From SMXL01 sp036985715 (GTDB lineage Bacteria; Bacteroidota; Rhodothermia; Rhodothermales; UBA10348): a DNA stretch of 64,000 bases. The DNA lies in contig BTQE01000002.1 in the NCBI GenBank assembly GCA_036985715.1, positions 7,778 through 71,777 of the forward strand. Reading direction: 5' to 3'. Position numbers and translations under genes: made by a program. The notes beneath the pieces are model-generated. The model was given only the letters and a program-made list of their open reading frames with translations, searched no databases and was not told the DNA's origin. Numbering within the stretch: the stretch's first letter is position 1; each line of letters starts with the position of its first letter. Positions 25,483-34,246 of the stretch are shown here, piece by piece.

Positions 25483-26877
25483 TTGAACTCCGAATCTACA
25501 TCCGGGCATGGACGGCTTCTGGCCGTTCTCTTCTTTGGTGTCCTTGTGGTGGCCATGGACATAGCCATGCTGGGTCCGGCCAAGCCTGCCATTCAAAGTA
25601 CATTCGGGATCGATGAACGGGCAGGTTCCTGGATCCTGAATGCCTTCGTGCTTGCCAATCTCGTAGGCGTTCCCGTAATGTCAAAACTGGCTGATTTATT
25701 TGGTCGTGGCCGGGTATTCATGACAGTCATTCTTTTGTTCGGAGCCGGAAGCTTGATTGTAGCACTGTCGTCCTCTTTTGGCATGTTACTGGTAGGTCGC
25801 TCCGTACAGGGCCTCTCCGTTTCCGGCATATTTCCCATTGCTGCTGCGGTCGTCGGGGATGCATATAGACCTGAGTATCGGGGAAGAGCGTTGGGAGTTT
25901 TGGGAGCCGTATTCGGCCTGGCTTTCATCGTGGGTCCCGTTCTAGCAGGAATCCTGCTTCAATACGGGTGGCGGTGGATCTATTTCGGCTACCTGCCCCT
26001 GGTTGGTCTCATCTGGTTGTTCGCACTAAAGTTTATCCCACATTCAGCCCGTGAAAGAACCAATCCCGTGGACGTTCGGGGCATTCTGTTTTTATCGGGA
26101 GCTCTTCTTTCGATTACCTTCGGAATGAATCAACTCGATCCCGGTGACCTCTGGAATTCCTTTTTTTCCGTGAGGGCATGGCCTGCGTTTCTTCTGGCCA
26201 TCATTCTTTTCCCCGCATTCGCCAGACAGGAAAGAAGAGCCAAGGATCCTGTGTTGCGACTTTCCATGTTTCAGAACAGTCAAATCTTGGTCGCAAGCCT
26301 GGTAGCCATCGGCGCAGGAGTCGTGGAGGCCGCCTTTATTTCATTTCCGACGTTAGCAAGTCTTGCTATGGGAGTTTCATGGTCAACGGCAGCGTTTATG
26401 CTCATACCACTGTCCTTCGCCATAGCCATCGGGTCTCCACTGGCGGGGCGGCTTCTGGATCGGTTCGGGTCCCGGGCTATCGTCGTGGCAAGTTCAGCAG
26501 CTATGGTTATCGGGATGTTGGGCATCGCCGCCTGGCCGGCGTCGCGTTCAGCGTTCTATATAAGTACCGTGGCAATCGGGCTGGGCCTTGCAGGCATTAT
26601 GGGGTCCGCTCTCAACTATATCCTGATGCACGAAACCCAGGAAGAAGAGCGGACCTCTTCTCAAGGGTTGATTACCCTGTTTATTTCAGTCGGCCAACTC
26701 TTCGGTGCGGCCTTGGTTGGAAGTGTCGTCGCATCAATGGCCGGGACAGTGGCAGGCTATAGCACTGCATTTTTTGGAATCGCGGCTATGATGGTCGTTC
26801 TGACGCTGTTGGCCTTCCGCCTGAAGGCGAGACGTGAGGAGCAGGAATCGGTGATGCTCTCCTCGACTGATGAGTAA
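25483..26877 (+). CDS. Major facilitator superfamily transporter (DHA2/EmrB-like)
   Basis: A 464-residue integral membrane protein with 12-14 predicted helices. MFS motif A is seen as SKLADLFGRGRVF between the second and third helices, the VVAMDIAMLGPAKPAI segment in helix 1 matches the drug:H+ antiporter-2 pattern, and GLAFIVGPVLAG is the motif C-like antiporter segment in helix 5. Probably exports a drug-like or small organic compound; substrate unknown. The start is a TTG at 25483, because the first ATG downstream would remove part of helix 1; this start is uncertain. The gene is divergent from the GH3/serine hydrolase gene and convergent with rlmN. Confidence 0.85.
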   Translation: MNSESTSGHGRLLAVLFFGVLVVAMDIAMLGPAKPAIQSTFGIDERAGSWILNAFVLANLVGVPVMSKLADLFGRGRVFMTVILLFGAGSLIVALSSSFGMLLVGRSVQGLSVSGIFPIAAAVVGDAYRPEYRGRALGVLGAVFGLAFIVGPVLAGILLQYGWRWIYFGYLPLVGLIWLFALKFIPHSARERTNPVDVRGILFLSGALLSITFGMNQLDPGDLWNSFFSVRAWPAFLLAIILFPAFARQERRAKDPVLRLSMFQNSQILVASLVAIGAGVVEAAFISFPTLASLAMGVSWSTAAFMLIPLSFAIAIGSPLAGRLLDRFGSRAIVVASSAAMVIGMLGIAAWPASRSAFYISTVAIGLGLAGIMGSALNYILMHETQEEERTSSQGLITLFISVGQLFGAALVGSVVASMAGTVAGYSTAFFGIAAMMVVLTLLAFRLKARREEQESVMLSSTDE

Positions 26878-26897
26878 AGCTTTAGCAATGAGCCGCG

Positions 26898-27947
26898 CTA
26901 GCGGAGGGAGAGCTGACCGCACGCGGCGTCGATATCTTTTCCTCTGCTCTTCCGCACCGTAACGCGGACACGCCGTTTGACAAGCTCGCGCACAAATTTG
27001 TGTACGGTCTCTTCGTTCGACCGCTCAAACCGAACGCCCTCGACAGGATTGTACATAATGAGATTCACCTTACTCGGTGCCCATTGGACAATGTTGGAAA
27101 GGTGGATAGCGTCTTCGATTGTATCATTAAAGTTCTTAAACAGACAATACTCGTAGGTAACCGGTCTCTTCGTGTTTTCAGAGTAGTATTCGATGGACTC
27201 GCGAAGGGCTTTCAAATCCGTTTTTTCTTTTCGATTAATCGGCATAATCGAACTGCGTTTTTTGTCGGTTGGTGCATGAAGTGAAACTGCCAGGTTGGTT
27301 TTGAATTCTTGATCGGCCAACTCCTTAATTTTCCCGGCAAGTCCGACTGTGGAAATAGTGATTCGACGTGGCGCCATCCCTAACCCGTTTTTGCTTGCGA
27401 TTTTCTCTACGCTGTCACAGACCGCCTGAAAATTTAATAGCGGTTCGCCCATTCCCATGAAGACAATATTTGTGAGCGATCGCGCGTACCGTTCGAGGGC
27501 GAGCTGGTTGGCGAGAAAGACCTGGTCGTAGATTTCCCCGGACGATAGATTCTGTTGAAACCCCATCTTGCCCGTGGCACAAAATGAGCAATCCATCGCG
27601 CATCCCACCTGGCTGGAAACGCAGACCGTGATTCGTTTCGCTTGACGCTGGGCATCAAAATCTGGGATCAGTACTGTTTCGATTGCTTTTCCTGAGCTCA
27701 TCTGGTACAATATTTTAATCGTACCGTCATCAGACTCCTGACTTTTCCGCTCTGTCAATGATGAGATCGTTGCGATTTTTGCGAGGCTGGATCTCAGCGA
27801 CGACGGAAGGTCGGACATGGACTCAAGGTCGAAGATTCCCCGGGCGTACATCCAGTTGTAAATCTGTCGGCCACGATAGGCTGGGAATCCCTGATCGACC
27901 AGGTACTGTTCAAGCTCAGTCGCTGTCATTGTCTTCAGATCAACCAT
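26898..27947 (-). CDS. rlmN: 23S rRNA A2503 / tRNA A37 C2-methyltransferase RlmN
   Basis: Radical-SAM enzyme that methylates C2 of A2503 in 23S rRNA and of A37 in some tRNAs. The 349-residue protein has the N-terminal helical domain (LEQYLVDQGFPAYRGRQIYNWMY), the radical-SAM cluster motif CAMDCSFC, FMGMGEPLLN, STVGL, and the C-terminal ITVRKSRGKDIDAACGQL-like segment (VTVRKSRGKDIDAACG) whose cysteine forms the substrate adduct. It is the third gene of a ctaA-ctaB-rlmN run, 13 bp after ctaB. Confidence 0.96.
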   Translation of the reverse strand: MVDLKTMTATELEQYLVDQGFPAYRGRQIYNWMYARGIFDLESMSDLPSSLRSSLAKIATISSLTERKSQESDDGTIKILYQMSSGKAIETVLIPDFDAQRQAKRITVCVSSQVGCAMDCSFCATGKMGFQQNLSSGEIYDQVFLANQLALERYARSLTNIVFMGMGEPLLNFQAVCDSVEKIASKNGLGMAPRRITISTVGLAGKIKELADQEFKTNLAVSLHAPTDKKRSSIMPINRKEKTDLKALRESIEYYSENTKRPVTYEYCLFKNFNDTIEDAIHLSNIVQWAPSKVNLIMYNPVEGVRFERSNEETVHKFVRELVKRRVRVTVRKSRGKDIDAACGQLSLR

Positions 27948-27960
27948 TGCTGGTCCCGGT

Positions 27961-28947
27961 CTAAAGACCCATCCATCGATCGACGAAAATGAGAAGGAGA
28001 AGAAGCGGAATGTACTTGACTGAGCCCATCAGTACCAGTCGGGCGTCGTGGACCGATTTGGAGAGGCAAAATTTGATCACCGGAATCATGAACCAAGCCC
28101 CGAGGATCAGCGATCCAGTGACGTAAACCGTGCCAGAGAGATTCAACATCCACGGAACAACACTTGCCGCAATCATCAGAATAGAAAATGCCAGGGTAAG
28201 ACGCGTAGTCCGTGTCCCCGTTTCATCACCTACCGTCCACATACTGAACCCCGCGCGCTCGTAATCCTTTCGATACATCCAGGCGAGCGACAGAAAATGA
28301 GGCATTTGCCATGCAAGCAGTATCATGAAAATGGCCCAGCCTCCAACGTCCAGGTTTCCCGTCGCTGCGGTCCAGCCTCCGAGAGCTGGAAGAGCACCTG
28401 GGATGGTACCCACGATCGTGTTGTATGGGGTGATACGCTTCAAGGGAGTGTATACGTACAGGTAGAGGGCGACCGAGATTGCCGCCAGGACACCCGTCAG
28501 CGGATTCGTCAGTGGGCAGAGGATCGAAAGACCGACGGCAATTAAAACATATCCAAATGTTCTCGCAGACTCCGGACGAATCCGTCCAGAAGGCAGGGGT
28601 CTGGAGGATGTACGCCGCATCACTCTGTCGTGCGTGCGCTCCAGATAATGATTCAGGGCTCCTCCTCCTGCCGAAACCAGGGATATTCCGATGAGCGCCC
28701 AACCTAATGTCCACCCATCCAGTCCATTTGCAGATCCAAGGACGAACCCTGCAAGAGCCGAAATCGTAACGAGAAACGTAATCTCGGGCTTAGCGAGAGA
28801 GACATAATCAACGAGACGCTGTTTCCAGACGACCCGTAGAGGTGGAGAAGAAATCGGAGAAGAAACAGATGGAGAGGTGGCCGGAATGGCAATCGCTTCC
28901 CGGCTCTCAGTTGTACCCAATAATTTGTTGGTTTTTGGTTCGGGCAT
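27961..28947 (-). CDS. ctaB: Protohaem IX farnesyltransferase (haem O synthase)
   Basis: Adds the farnesyl group to haem B to make haem O, in the cytoplasmic membrane. The 328-residue UbiA-family protein has nine predicted helices, the first Asp-rich-type segment NHYLERTHDRVMRRTSSRPLP and YTPLKRITPYNTIVGTIPGALP in the expected places, and WQMPHFLSLAWMYRKDYERAG in the central loop. An N-terminal Ser/Pro-rich extension of about 45 residues precedes the first helix. It sits between ctaA (12 bp upstream) and rlmN (13 bp downstream). Together with CtaA it supplies haem A for an aa3-type oxidase, whose subunits are not in this window. Confidence 0.95.
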   Translation of the reverse strand: MPEPKTNKLLGTTESREAIAIPATSPSVSSPISSPPLRVVWKQRLVDYVSLAKPEITFLVTISALAGFVLGSANGLDGWTLGWALIGISLVSAGGGALNHYLERTHDRVMRRTSSRPLPSGRIRPESARTFGYVLIAVGLSILCPLTNPLTGVLAAISVALYLYVYTPLKRITPYNTIVGTIPGALPALGGWTAATGNLDVGGWAIFMILLAWQMPHFLSLAWMYRKDYERAGFSMWTVGDETGTRTTRLTLAFSILMIAASVVPWMLNLSGTVYVTGSLILGAWFMIPVIKFCLSKSVHDARLVLMGSVKYIPLLLLLIFVDRWMGL

Positions 28948-28959
28948 ATTTCGAGGGGC

Positions 28960-29904
28960 TCAGTCGCTCGACGTAGGATTCAATGACAGTGATCGATTTG
29001 TAGTGAGTCTAAAAACCAAAGTCATGGTTACAACCGCAGAAGCCAGCAGCATGGCTCCAACGACCAGGTGTGAAGAATTTATAACGACTTGCACATTACT
29101 TGGACGGACGATTCCTCGTTCATCCAGCAAAACAAAATAGGCAATCAAACCCAAAGTGACCTGAAGGATTAAGATTCGGAGTGACCACGTCGCACTTCGT
29201 CTGAGATCTGCTTCGGTTTCGTACTTCGTGCGAATGATCACCCACATATGAAAAACGGCAGCAGCGGCAACGAAGGCAAATCCCAAGTGAAGACCGGCAA
29301 GCAATGAATCAATACCAACCCCGGGATGACGAAGCAGTGCGCCAAGAATAATCTGTACATAGACTGCGAGAACAGCTCGAATCGTCACAGAACGGAGATC
29401 TTGAAGCTCACTCTGATACCCACGGTCAACGGTTCTTTGCCACATCGGGGAGACGAATAGTATCAACGTGGCCAGGAGGGAGTAGAAGATCTGCGCGACA
29501 GCCGCATGTACGACGGCCAGGTCGAGAGATACCCATACTACGCGAAGTCCGCCCAGGACTCCTTGGAAAATGACGAGTAAAAGGGCTCCGAGGGCAACTC
29601 GCTTCATCCACTGCCGCTCATCAGACCGCCACGTCCAAAACGCCAGGGCCGTCATGATCAGGCCTACGAGTGCGCCGAGAAGCCTGTGACCATGTTCGGC
29701 AAGGATCGGGGTAACTTCCCACCAGTTCGGCCAGGGATTGAAGGGATTGTAGGAATCGAACGAGGACGGCCAATCGGGTACGGCCAATCCGGCATTAATG
29801 CTTGTCACAAAAGCACCCCACGCCAGCAACGCTGTTGCGATGACGAAGGCTATGATCGAGAATTTGCGACGAGCTGACCAGTCACTCCCGGATAAACTGT
29901 GCAT
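28960..29904 (-). CDS. ctaA: Haem A synthase (CtaA/COX15)
   Basis: Oxidises the C8 methyl of haem O to the formyl of haem A. About 314 residues from the ATG at 29904, with eight predicted membrane helices and the family segments GAFVTSINAGLAVPDWP, AEHGHRLLGALVG (haem-ligand histidines), VVHAAVAQIFYSLLA and VINSSHLVVGAMLL. The reading frame opens further up to 29979, but that stretch runs through a perfect hairpin and gives no signal or helix, so I place the start at 29904. First gene of the ctaA-ctaB-rlmN run. An aerobic respiratory chain is implied. Confidence 0.92.
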   Translation of the reverse strand: MHSLSGSDWSARRKFSIIAFVIATALLAWGAFVTSINAGLAVPDWPSSFDSYNPFNPWPNWWEVTPILAEHGHRLLGALVGLIMTALAFWTWRSDERQWMKRVALGALLLVIFQGVLGGLRVVWVSLDLAVVHAAVAQIFYSLLATLILFVSPMWQRTVDRGYQSELQDLRSVTIRAVLAVYVQIILGALLRHPGVGIDSLLAGLHLGFAFVAAAAVFHMWVIIRTKYETEADLRRSATWSLRILILQVTLGLIAYFVLLDERGIVRPSNVQVVINSSHLVVGAMLLASAVVTMTLVFRLTTNRSLSLNPTSSD

Positions 29905-29931
29905 GGACCAGATGCGTGAGGCTTTGTAAAG

Positions 29932-29952
29932 CGACAACCCTGTGGGTTGTCG
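29932..29952 (-). promoter_or_regulatory. Perfect inverted repeat 27 bp before ctaA
   Basis: CGACAACCC (29932-29940), three-base gap, GGGTTGTCG (29944-29952): a perfect 9-bp dyad. It is flanked by a second small dyad, CTTTGTAAAG, on the ctaA side. On the ctaA strand it lies in the leader just before the start codon. It may be an operator for a dimeric regulator or an mRNA hairpin controlling ctaA translation. No T-run follows it on either strand, so a terminator is unlikely. Confidence 0.55.
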
Positions 29953-30133
29953 GAAAAATTGAGACCAAATGTACCGCACAGCAGTTGCCTTTGATGGGGA
30001 TTACGGTAAAATCCAGTTGAAGAAGGTCTGAAGGCGGGGCGAAACACCGGATGTCCAGGGCACTTCAGGTGGGTTCGAGCGTTCGCAGTCCGTAAATTCA
30101 AAAATTCAGTCTGATCCCCGTCCTCTCCTCCTG

Positions 30134-30688
30134 GTGAATTCACTTCGGAACACATCGGTGGTGCGCTTTGTCGCTGCTCTGTTGACAGTTTGTCTTGGAG
30201 CGGTCGTTGTGTCCCCGGCGGCTACGGCTGAGGGCATCGGGACACAGTATGCGGATTGGCTTCGTCTCCACCTGCCAGAATCTTCGCAGCCGGATGTAGA
30301 GCGGGCCCTGGAAATCGCATCGGAGCGTGGTGCACGAACGTTTGAGGAGTTTCTGACTTCCTTTCTGAATGAATTGGAGTCCGTGAAGGGGGAAGTTGAA
30401 CCGGTGGAGATCGAAAAGGGTCTTGACAACACCGCTGAGCGTCTGCGCACGGAACTACGCCTGCAATTTGTGCGATTCGTGGGAGAGGCTGTTCTGCCAG
30501 GATTTCTAAAAGGAGACGTTCTTGTGCAGACTGCCGCTTCTCAGAATTTTCGCTTCGGCAAGACACACGGGTATTCCGACTCACAGCGAATCCTCAGTGA
30601 CGATGCGTTCGCCCGGGTTTTTGAATTACCACGTCTCCGTATCGGATTTCGCTTTCTACGGTCGTCGGCCCAACCGCTTGGCCCTTAG
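30134..30688 (+). CDS. Hypothetical exported protein
   Basis: A 184-residue protein from a GTG start (another GTG at 30161). I do not recognise it. It has a signal peptide (VRFVAALLTVCLGAVVVSPAATA, cut here as hydrophobic residues about 11-32), then mostly helical and charged sequence with many Glu residues up to about residue 115, a hydrophobic VGEAVLPGFLKGDVLV stretch, and an Arg-rich end. It lies divergent from ctaA and 174 bp upstream of secD. There is no metal-binding or catalytic motif. It could be a periplasmic helper, but nothing visible shows a role. Confidence 0.5.
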   Translation: MNSLRNTSVVRFVAALLTVCLGAVVVSPAATAEGIGTQYADWLRLHLPESSQPDVERALEIASERGARTFEEFLTSFLNELESVKGEVEPVEIEKGLDNTAERLRTELRLQFVRFVGEAVLPGFLKGDVLVQTAASQNFRFGKTHGYSDSQRILSDDAFARVFELPRLRIGFRFLRSSAQPLGP

Positions 30689-30862
30689 ACGTGAATCCGT
30701 GCGGTCCTGAACACAACTCGTTCCGACCGGGAATTCTTTCCGTTGCAGCTCTCGTTTAGGTGCTTACGAACCTACGCCAGAACACCTGAGCCAGGGATTT
30801 TGAAAGCTGCAAAACACTATTGATCACACCATAACCCAACTTTTGAAATGCAAGGTAACGGC

Positions 30863-32701
30863 ATGAAGGTCTTCCTGATCGCCTTTTTCGTGGTGATGTC
30901 AGGATATTATCTCTTTCCGTCCGCACAGAATTATTTTGCCAATCGCAAAATGAATGCGATGGACGAGGCAAGCCGAGCACAGTACGAAAGAGACAATTTC
31001 AACAAGCTGCGGGCTCATCAAGAAAAGGCGCTGAAACTGGGGCTGGACCTACAGGGCGGGATGCACGTCACGCTTGAGGTCAGAGTCGATGCGCTCATCC
31101 GAGAACTTGCGACCGATGTAGATCAACTTTTTGATGATGTCTTAGCGGTCGCAACCAGAGAAGCCATGTCGAGTGACGTCTCGATTATTGATTCGTTTGT
31201 TCGCGAATTTTCCCGCCGGGACTCGAATGCTCGGCTTTCGAGGTATTTCCGAAATGAGACGGCCGAAATTACACGTCGCTCCAGTAACTCGGATGTCGCC
31301 GAATTTCTCACGAAAGAAGCGAACGAGTCGGTGGAGCGCGCGATCGAAATTATCCGTGACCGAGTCGACCGATACGGAGTAACCGAACCGTCCATTCAGA
31401 AGCAGGGAAGTCGTCGAGTGGTCGTTGAACTGCCAGGCATCGACGATCCCGAAAGAATTCGCGGTTTACTCAAGGGGACGGCCCGGCTTGAGTTCCGCCT
31501 GATGGCCGACCCGGCTGAACTGACCCAGTCGTTGCAGCGGGTGATCGAGTACTTCGAGGTGGAACCGGATTCTACGGAAACACTGGTGGGTGCGGATTCG
31601 ACCTTCGACGTTGCCGACCTGCTGGACCAGGGGACGGGAGCCTCGGGGAATGCACTGGTCGACATCATGCAGCCGATAGGTCAGTCGGTTACCTTCGGTA
31701 GGGTTACTGAGCAGGATACGGCAGCCGTAAATTTGCTCTTGAGCGATCCGAGAGTCATTGATCTGTTGCCGCAAAACGTAACGCTCATGTATACGTCGTC
31801 TCCCATGGGCACAACAGATGAAGGAGTCGAAGTCTACGATCTTCTGGGCGTTCGTACGGAAATTGAGCTGGGTGGAGAAGTGATTACGGATGCCCGTGTC
31901 GATTTTGATCAGGCGACGAATCAGCCGGAAGTAACCATGGTCATGAACTCCGAAGGAACGCGCACGTGGGCTCGCCTTACAGGTGCAAACGTTGGAAAAA
32001 ACATTGCCATCGTACTGGACGGCTTCGTTTATTCCTATCCCAACGTTTTAGGTAGAATCACGGGCGGCCGGTCCAATATCTCGGGACTTGATTCCAGGGA
32101 CGAAGCCTCCGACATCGTTACAGTACTCAAGTCTGGTGCTCTCCCGGCTCCAGTTGAGATTGTCGAAGAACGTACCGTTGGACCGAGCCTGGGTGCTGCG
32201 TCGATTCGATCCGGCCTGAAATCCATTTTGTACGGGTTGGGCCTGGTGGCGCTGTTCATGATATTCTACTATCGTGCCGGCGGATCCGTCGCAGACATGG
32301 CTCTGATATTGAACCTGATTTTTATACTCGGGATTCTGTCCGCATTTCAAGCGACGTTGACGCTTCCCGGTATCGCGGGTATCGTGCTAACCATCGGTAT
32401 GGCCGTGGACGCCAACGTGCTGATCTTCGAGCGAATACGGGAAGAACAATCCACAGGAAAGACGCTCAAGGCAGCCATCGACGGGGGTTATTCCAAGGCA
32501 CTCAGCGCGATTTTTGATGCCAATATTACCACGTTTTTCGTGGGTGTGATCCTGTATTCATTTGGAGTCGGCCCAATTCAGGGTTTTGCCGTCACGCTCA
32601 TGGCGGGAATTCTGTCGTCTATGTTCACGGCGATTGTTTTTACACGAGTTTTGTTTGATTACGTAGTGATCGATCGACGACTTGACGTTAGTTACGGCTG
32701 A
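30863..32701 (+). CDS. secD: Protein translocase subunit SecD
   Basis: Membrane partner of SecYEG that uses the proton gradient to help proteins leave the translocon. About 612 residues: one N-terminal helix, then LGLDLQGGMHVTLEV opening the large P1 periplasmic domain, a second family block around TRTWARLTGANVGKNIAIVLDG, and five C-terminal helices with GIAGIVLTIGMAVDANVLIFERI and the FDANITTFFVGVILYSFG segment. Two in-frame ATGs exist (30848, 30863); the second has AAGGT 8-12 bp upstream and begins directly before the first helix, so I favour it. secF follows after 61 bp. SecD and SecF are separate here, unlike the fused SecDF of many Bacteroidota. Confidence 0.95.
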   Translation: MKVFLIAFFVVMSGYYLFPSAQNYFANRKMNAMDEASRAQYERDNFNKLRAHQEKALKLGLDLQGGMHVTLEVRVDALIRELATDVDQLFDDVLAVATREAMSSDVSIIDSFVREFSRRDSNARLSRYFRNETAEITRRSSNSDVAEFLTKEANESVERAIEIIRDRVDRYGVTEPSIQKQGSRRVVVELPGIDDPERIRGLLKGTARLEFRLMADPAELTQSLQRVIEYFEVEPDSTETLVGADSTFDVADLLDQGTGASGNALVDIMQPIGQSVTFGRVTEQDTAAVNLLLSDPRVIDLLPQNVTLMYTSSPMGTTDEGVEVYDLLGVRTEIELGGEVITDARVDFDQATNQPEVTMVMNSEGTRTWARLTGANVGKNIAIVLDGFVYSYPNVLGRITGGRSNISGLDSRDEASDIVTVLKSGALPAPVEIVEERTVGPSLGAASIRSGLKSILYGLGLVALFMIFYYRAGGSVADMALILNLIFILGILSAFQATLTLPGIAGIVLTIGMAVDANVLIFERIREEQSTGKTLKAAIDGGYSKALSAIFDANITTFFVGVILYSFGVGPIQGFAVTLMAGILSSMFTAIVFTRVLFDYVVIDRRLDVSYG

Positions 32702-32762
32702 GCCGATTCCACACTAACTGATTTGATTTTCGCACCTCGCGGTGCACAAACGAGATAGTGAC

Positions 32763-33671
32763 ATGCGAATTTTTGAAAATGCAAATTTCGAATTCATTGG
32801 AAACAGGAGCAAAGGGTACATCTTTTCCGGTGTCCTCGTCCTCGCAAGCATTGGCTCATTCGTAATCAATGGACTTGAATTGGGAATCGACTTCAAAGGA
32901 GGGATGGAGTTCGTCATCGAGACAAGCGAGCCTCTGGATGCGGTTGCAGTACGGTCTACTCTAACAGGTGTACTGAGCTCGGACCCGGAGGTCAAAACGT
33001 TCGGCGATAACGCTTTGCTAGTCCGAACTCTTCCCATGGAGGATATCGACGCAACACAAAGCCTCATTTTGTCTGGGATCGGGGATGCTTTTCCCAATAC
33101 GACCCTGAGTGTACAGAAGACCGATAATGTTGGACCCCGATTCGCTCAAGACCTGGCAGAGAGTGCCATATTTTCAATTTTTGGGTCGTTGCTGGTGATC
33201 TTCGTTTACATTCTAATCCGATTTGAATGGAGATTTGGCGTGGGTGCTGTAACTGCCCTGTTTCACGATGTCATCATCACCCTGGGCGTCTTCTCGCTCC
33301 TGAAAGGGATCGTCCCATTCTCCACGCAGATCGATCAAACGATTGTCGCGGCATTCCTGACGATCGTCGGATACTCGTTGAATGATACGGTCGTAGTCTT
33401 CGACCGAATTCGAGAGTATACTGGATTGTTCAAGGCGGAGTCATATGATGACGTGGTCAATCGCTCCATCAATAACACATTGAGCCGTACGATCATCACT
33501 TCCGGGACAACCTTGCTCGTCGTAGGAGTCCTATTTATATTCGGTGGCGAAGTGCTCCGCGGCTTCTCATTTGCGATAATTATCGGAATTCTAATTGGGA
33601 CGTACTCGTCGATTTTCGTAGCATCGCCGGTAGTGATTGAATTGAAGAAAAAAGGCGCGACGCGTAGGTAA
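32763..33671 (+). CDS. secF: Protein translocase subunit SecF
   Basis: About 302 residues. It starts MRIFENANFEFIGNRSKGY and has the SecF signature LGIDFKGGMEFVIE in its P1 segment, then five membrane helices with VTALFHDVIITLGVFSLL, TIVGYSLNDTVVVFDRIRE and RTIITSGTTLLVVGVLFIFGG. The frame opens at a GTG at 32742, but the ATG at 32763 matches the usual N-terminus. A small GCACC-TCGC-GGTGC hairpin lies between secD and secF. Works with SecD in one complex. A STAS-domain gene lies 66 bp downstream. Confidence 0.95.
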   Translation: MRIFENANFEFIGNRSKGYIFSGVLVLASIGSFVINGLELGIDFKGGMEFVIETSEPLDAVAVRSTLTGVLSSDPEVKTFGDNALLVRTLPMEDIDATQSLILSGIGDAFPNTTLSVQKTDNVGPRFAQDLAESAIFSIFGSLLVIFVYILIRFEWRFGVGAVTALFHDVIITLGVFSLLKGIVPFSTQIDQTIVAAFLTIVGYSLNDTVVVFDRIREYTGLFKAESYDDVVNRSINNTLSRTIITSGTTLLVVGVLFIFGGEVLRGFSFAIIIGILIGTYSSIFVASPVVIELKKKGATRR

Positions 33672-33737
33672 TCTATTTTGTTGAGACAATAATCCTCCTG
33701 GAATATTTCGATCCCCGTACACTAGTCAAGAGAGCTA

Positions 33738-34076
33738 ATGAACTACAATGTTGACGAGCGCTATAACTCTGTTGTCATCACACTTAAAGGCAACATCATG
33801 GGTGGTCCTGACGGATCCAAACTGCATGACACCCTGCATGAGTTGAAGGAAAATAACAAGGCCAACGTGGTTGTTGATCTTTCAAAAGTAAAGTTCATGA
33901 ACTCGAGTGGACTCGGGATGCTGATTAGCGGAATGACAACAATGCGTAACGCGGGTGGCGATTTGCGATTGGCAAACGTCGCTGATCGGATACAGTCTTT
34001 ACTGGTTATTACGAAGTTGATTACTGTTTTTAAACATTTCGATTCCGTAGATGAAGCTGTTGAGAGCTACGAGTAG
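33738..34076 (+). CDS. STAS-domain anti-sigma-factor antagonist-like protein
   Basis: A 112-residue single-domain protein of the SpoIIAA/RsbV type. It shows the VVITLKGNIMG strand, the VVVDLSKVKFMNSSGLGMLI core in which a serine of the N-S-S-G-L-G loop is the usual phosphorylation site, and the DLRLANVADRIQSLL helix region. Such proteins release a sigma factor or other partner from an anti-sigma kinase when unphosphorylated. No RsbW-type kinase or PP2C phosphatase is adjacent; a histidine kinase lies about 1.5 kb downstream beyond a terminator. Target unknown. Confidence 0.88.
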   Translation: MNYNVDERYNSVVITLKGNIMGGPDGSKLHDTLHELKENNKANVVVDLSKVKFMNSSGLGMLISGMTTMRNAGGDLRLANVADRIQSLLVITKLITVFKHFDSVDEAVESYE

Positions 34077-34157
34077 TCAGACAGATTCTTTCGGCAGGTC
34101 CAGCATTCGTAGAGAATGTTCGAGAATGACTAATTAACAACATTGGATCGGGGAAGG

Positions 34158-34187
34158 GCGGCGAGCGCGGCTCGCCGCTTTTGTTTT
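34158..34187 (+). terminator. Rho-independent terminator after the STAS gene
   Basis: Perfect 9-bp GC-rich stem GCGGCGAGC / GCTCGCCGC with a three-base GCG loop, followed at once by TTTTGTTTT. It lies 81 bp after the STAS gene stop and 59 bp before purA, so it closes the secD-secF-STAS unit and separates purA. Confidence 0.9.
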
Positions 34188-34246
34188 GGAAACCATATAC
34201 CGCTTAACTCTCTGACCTATAGGGAAAAGAGAAAAACAGTATAAGT

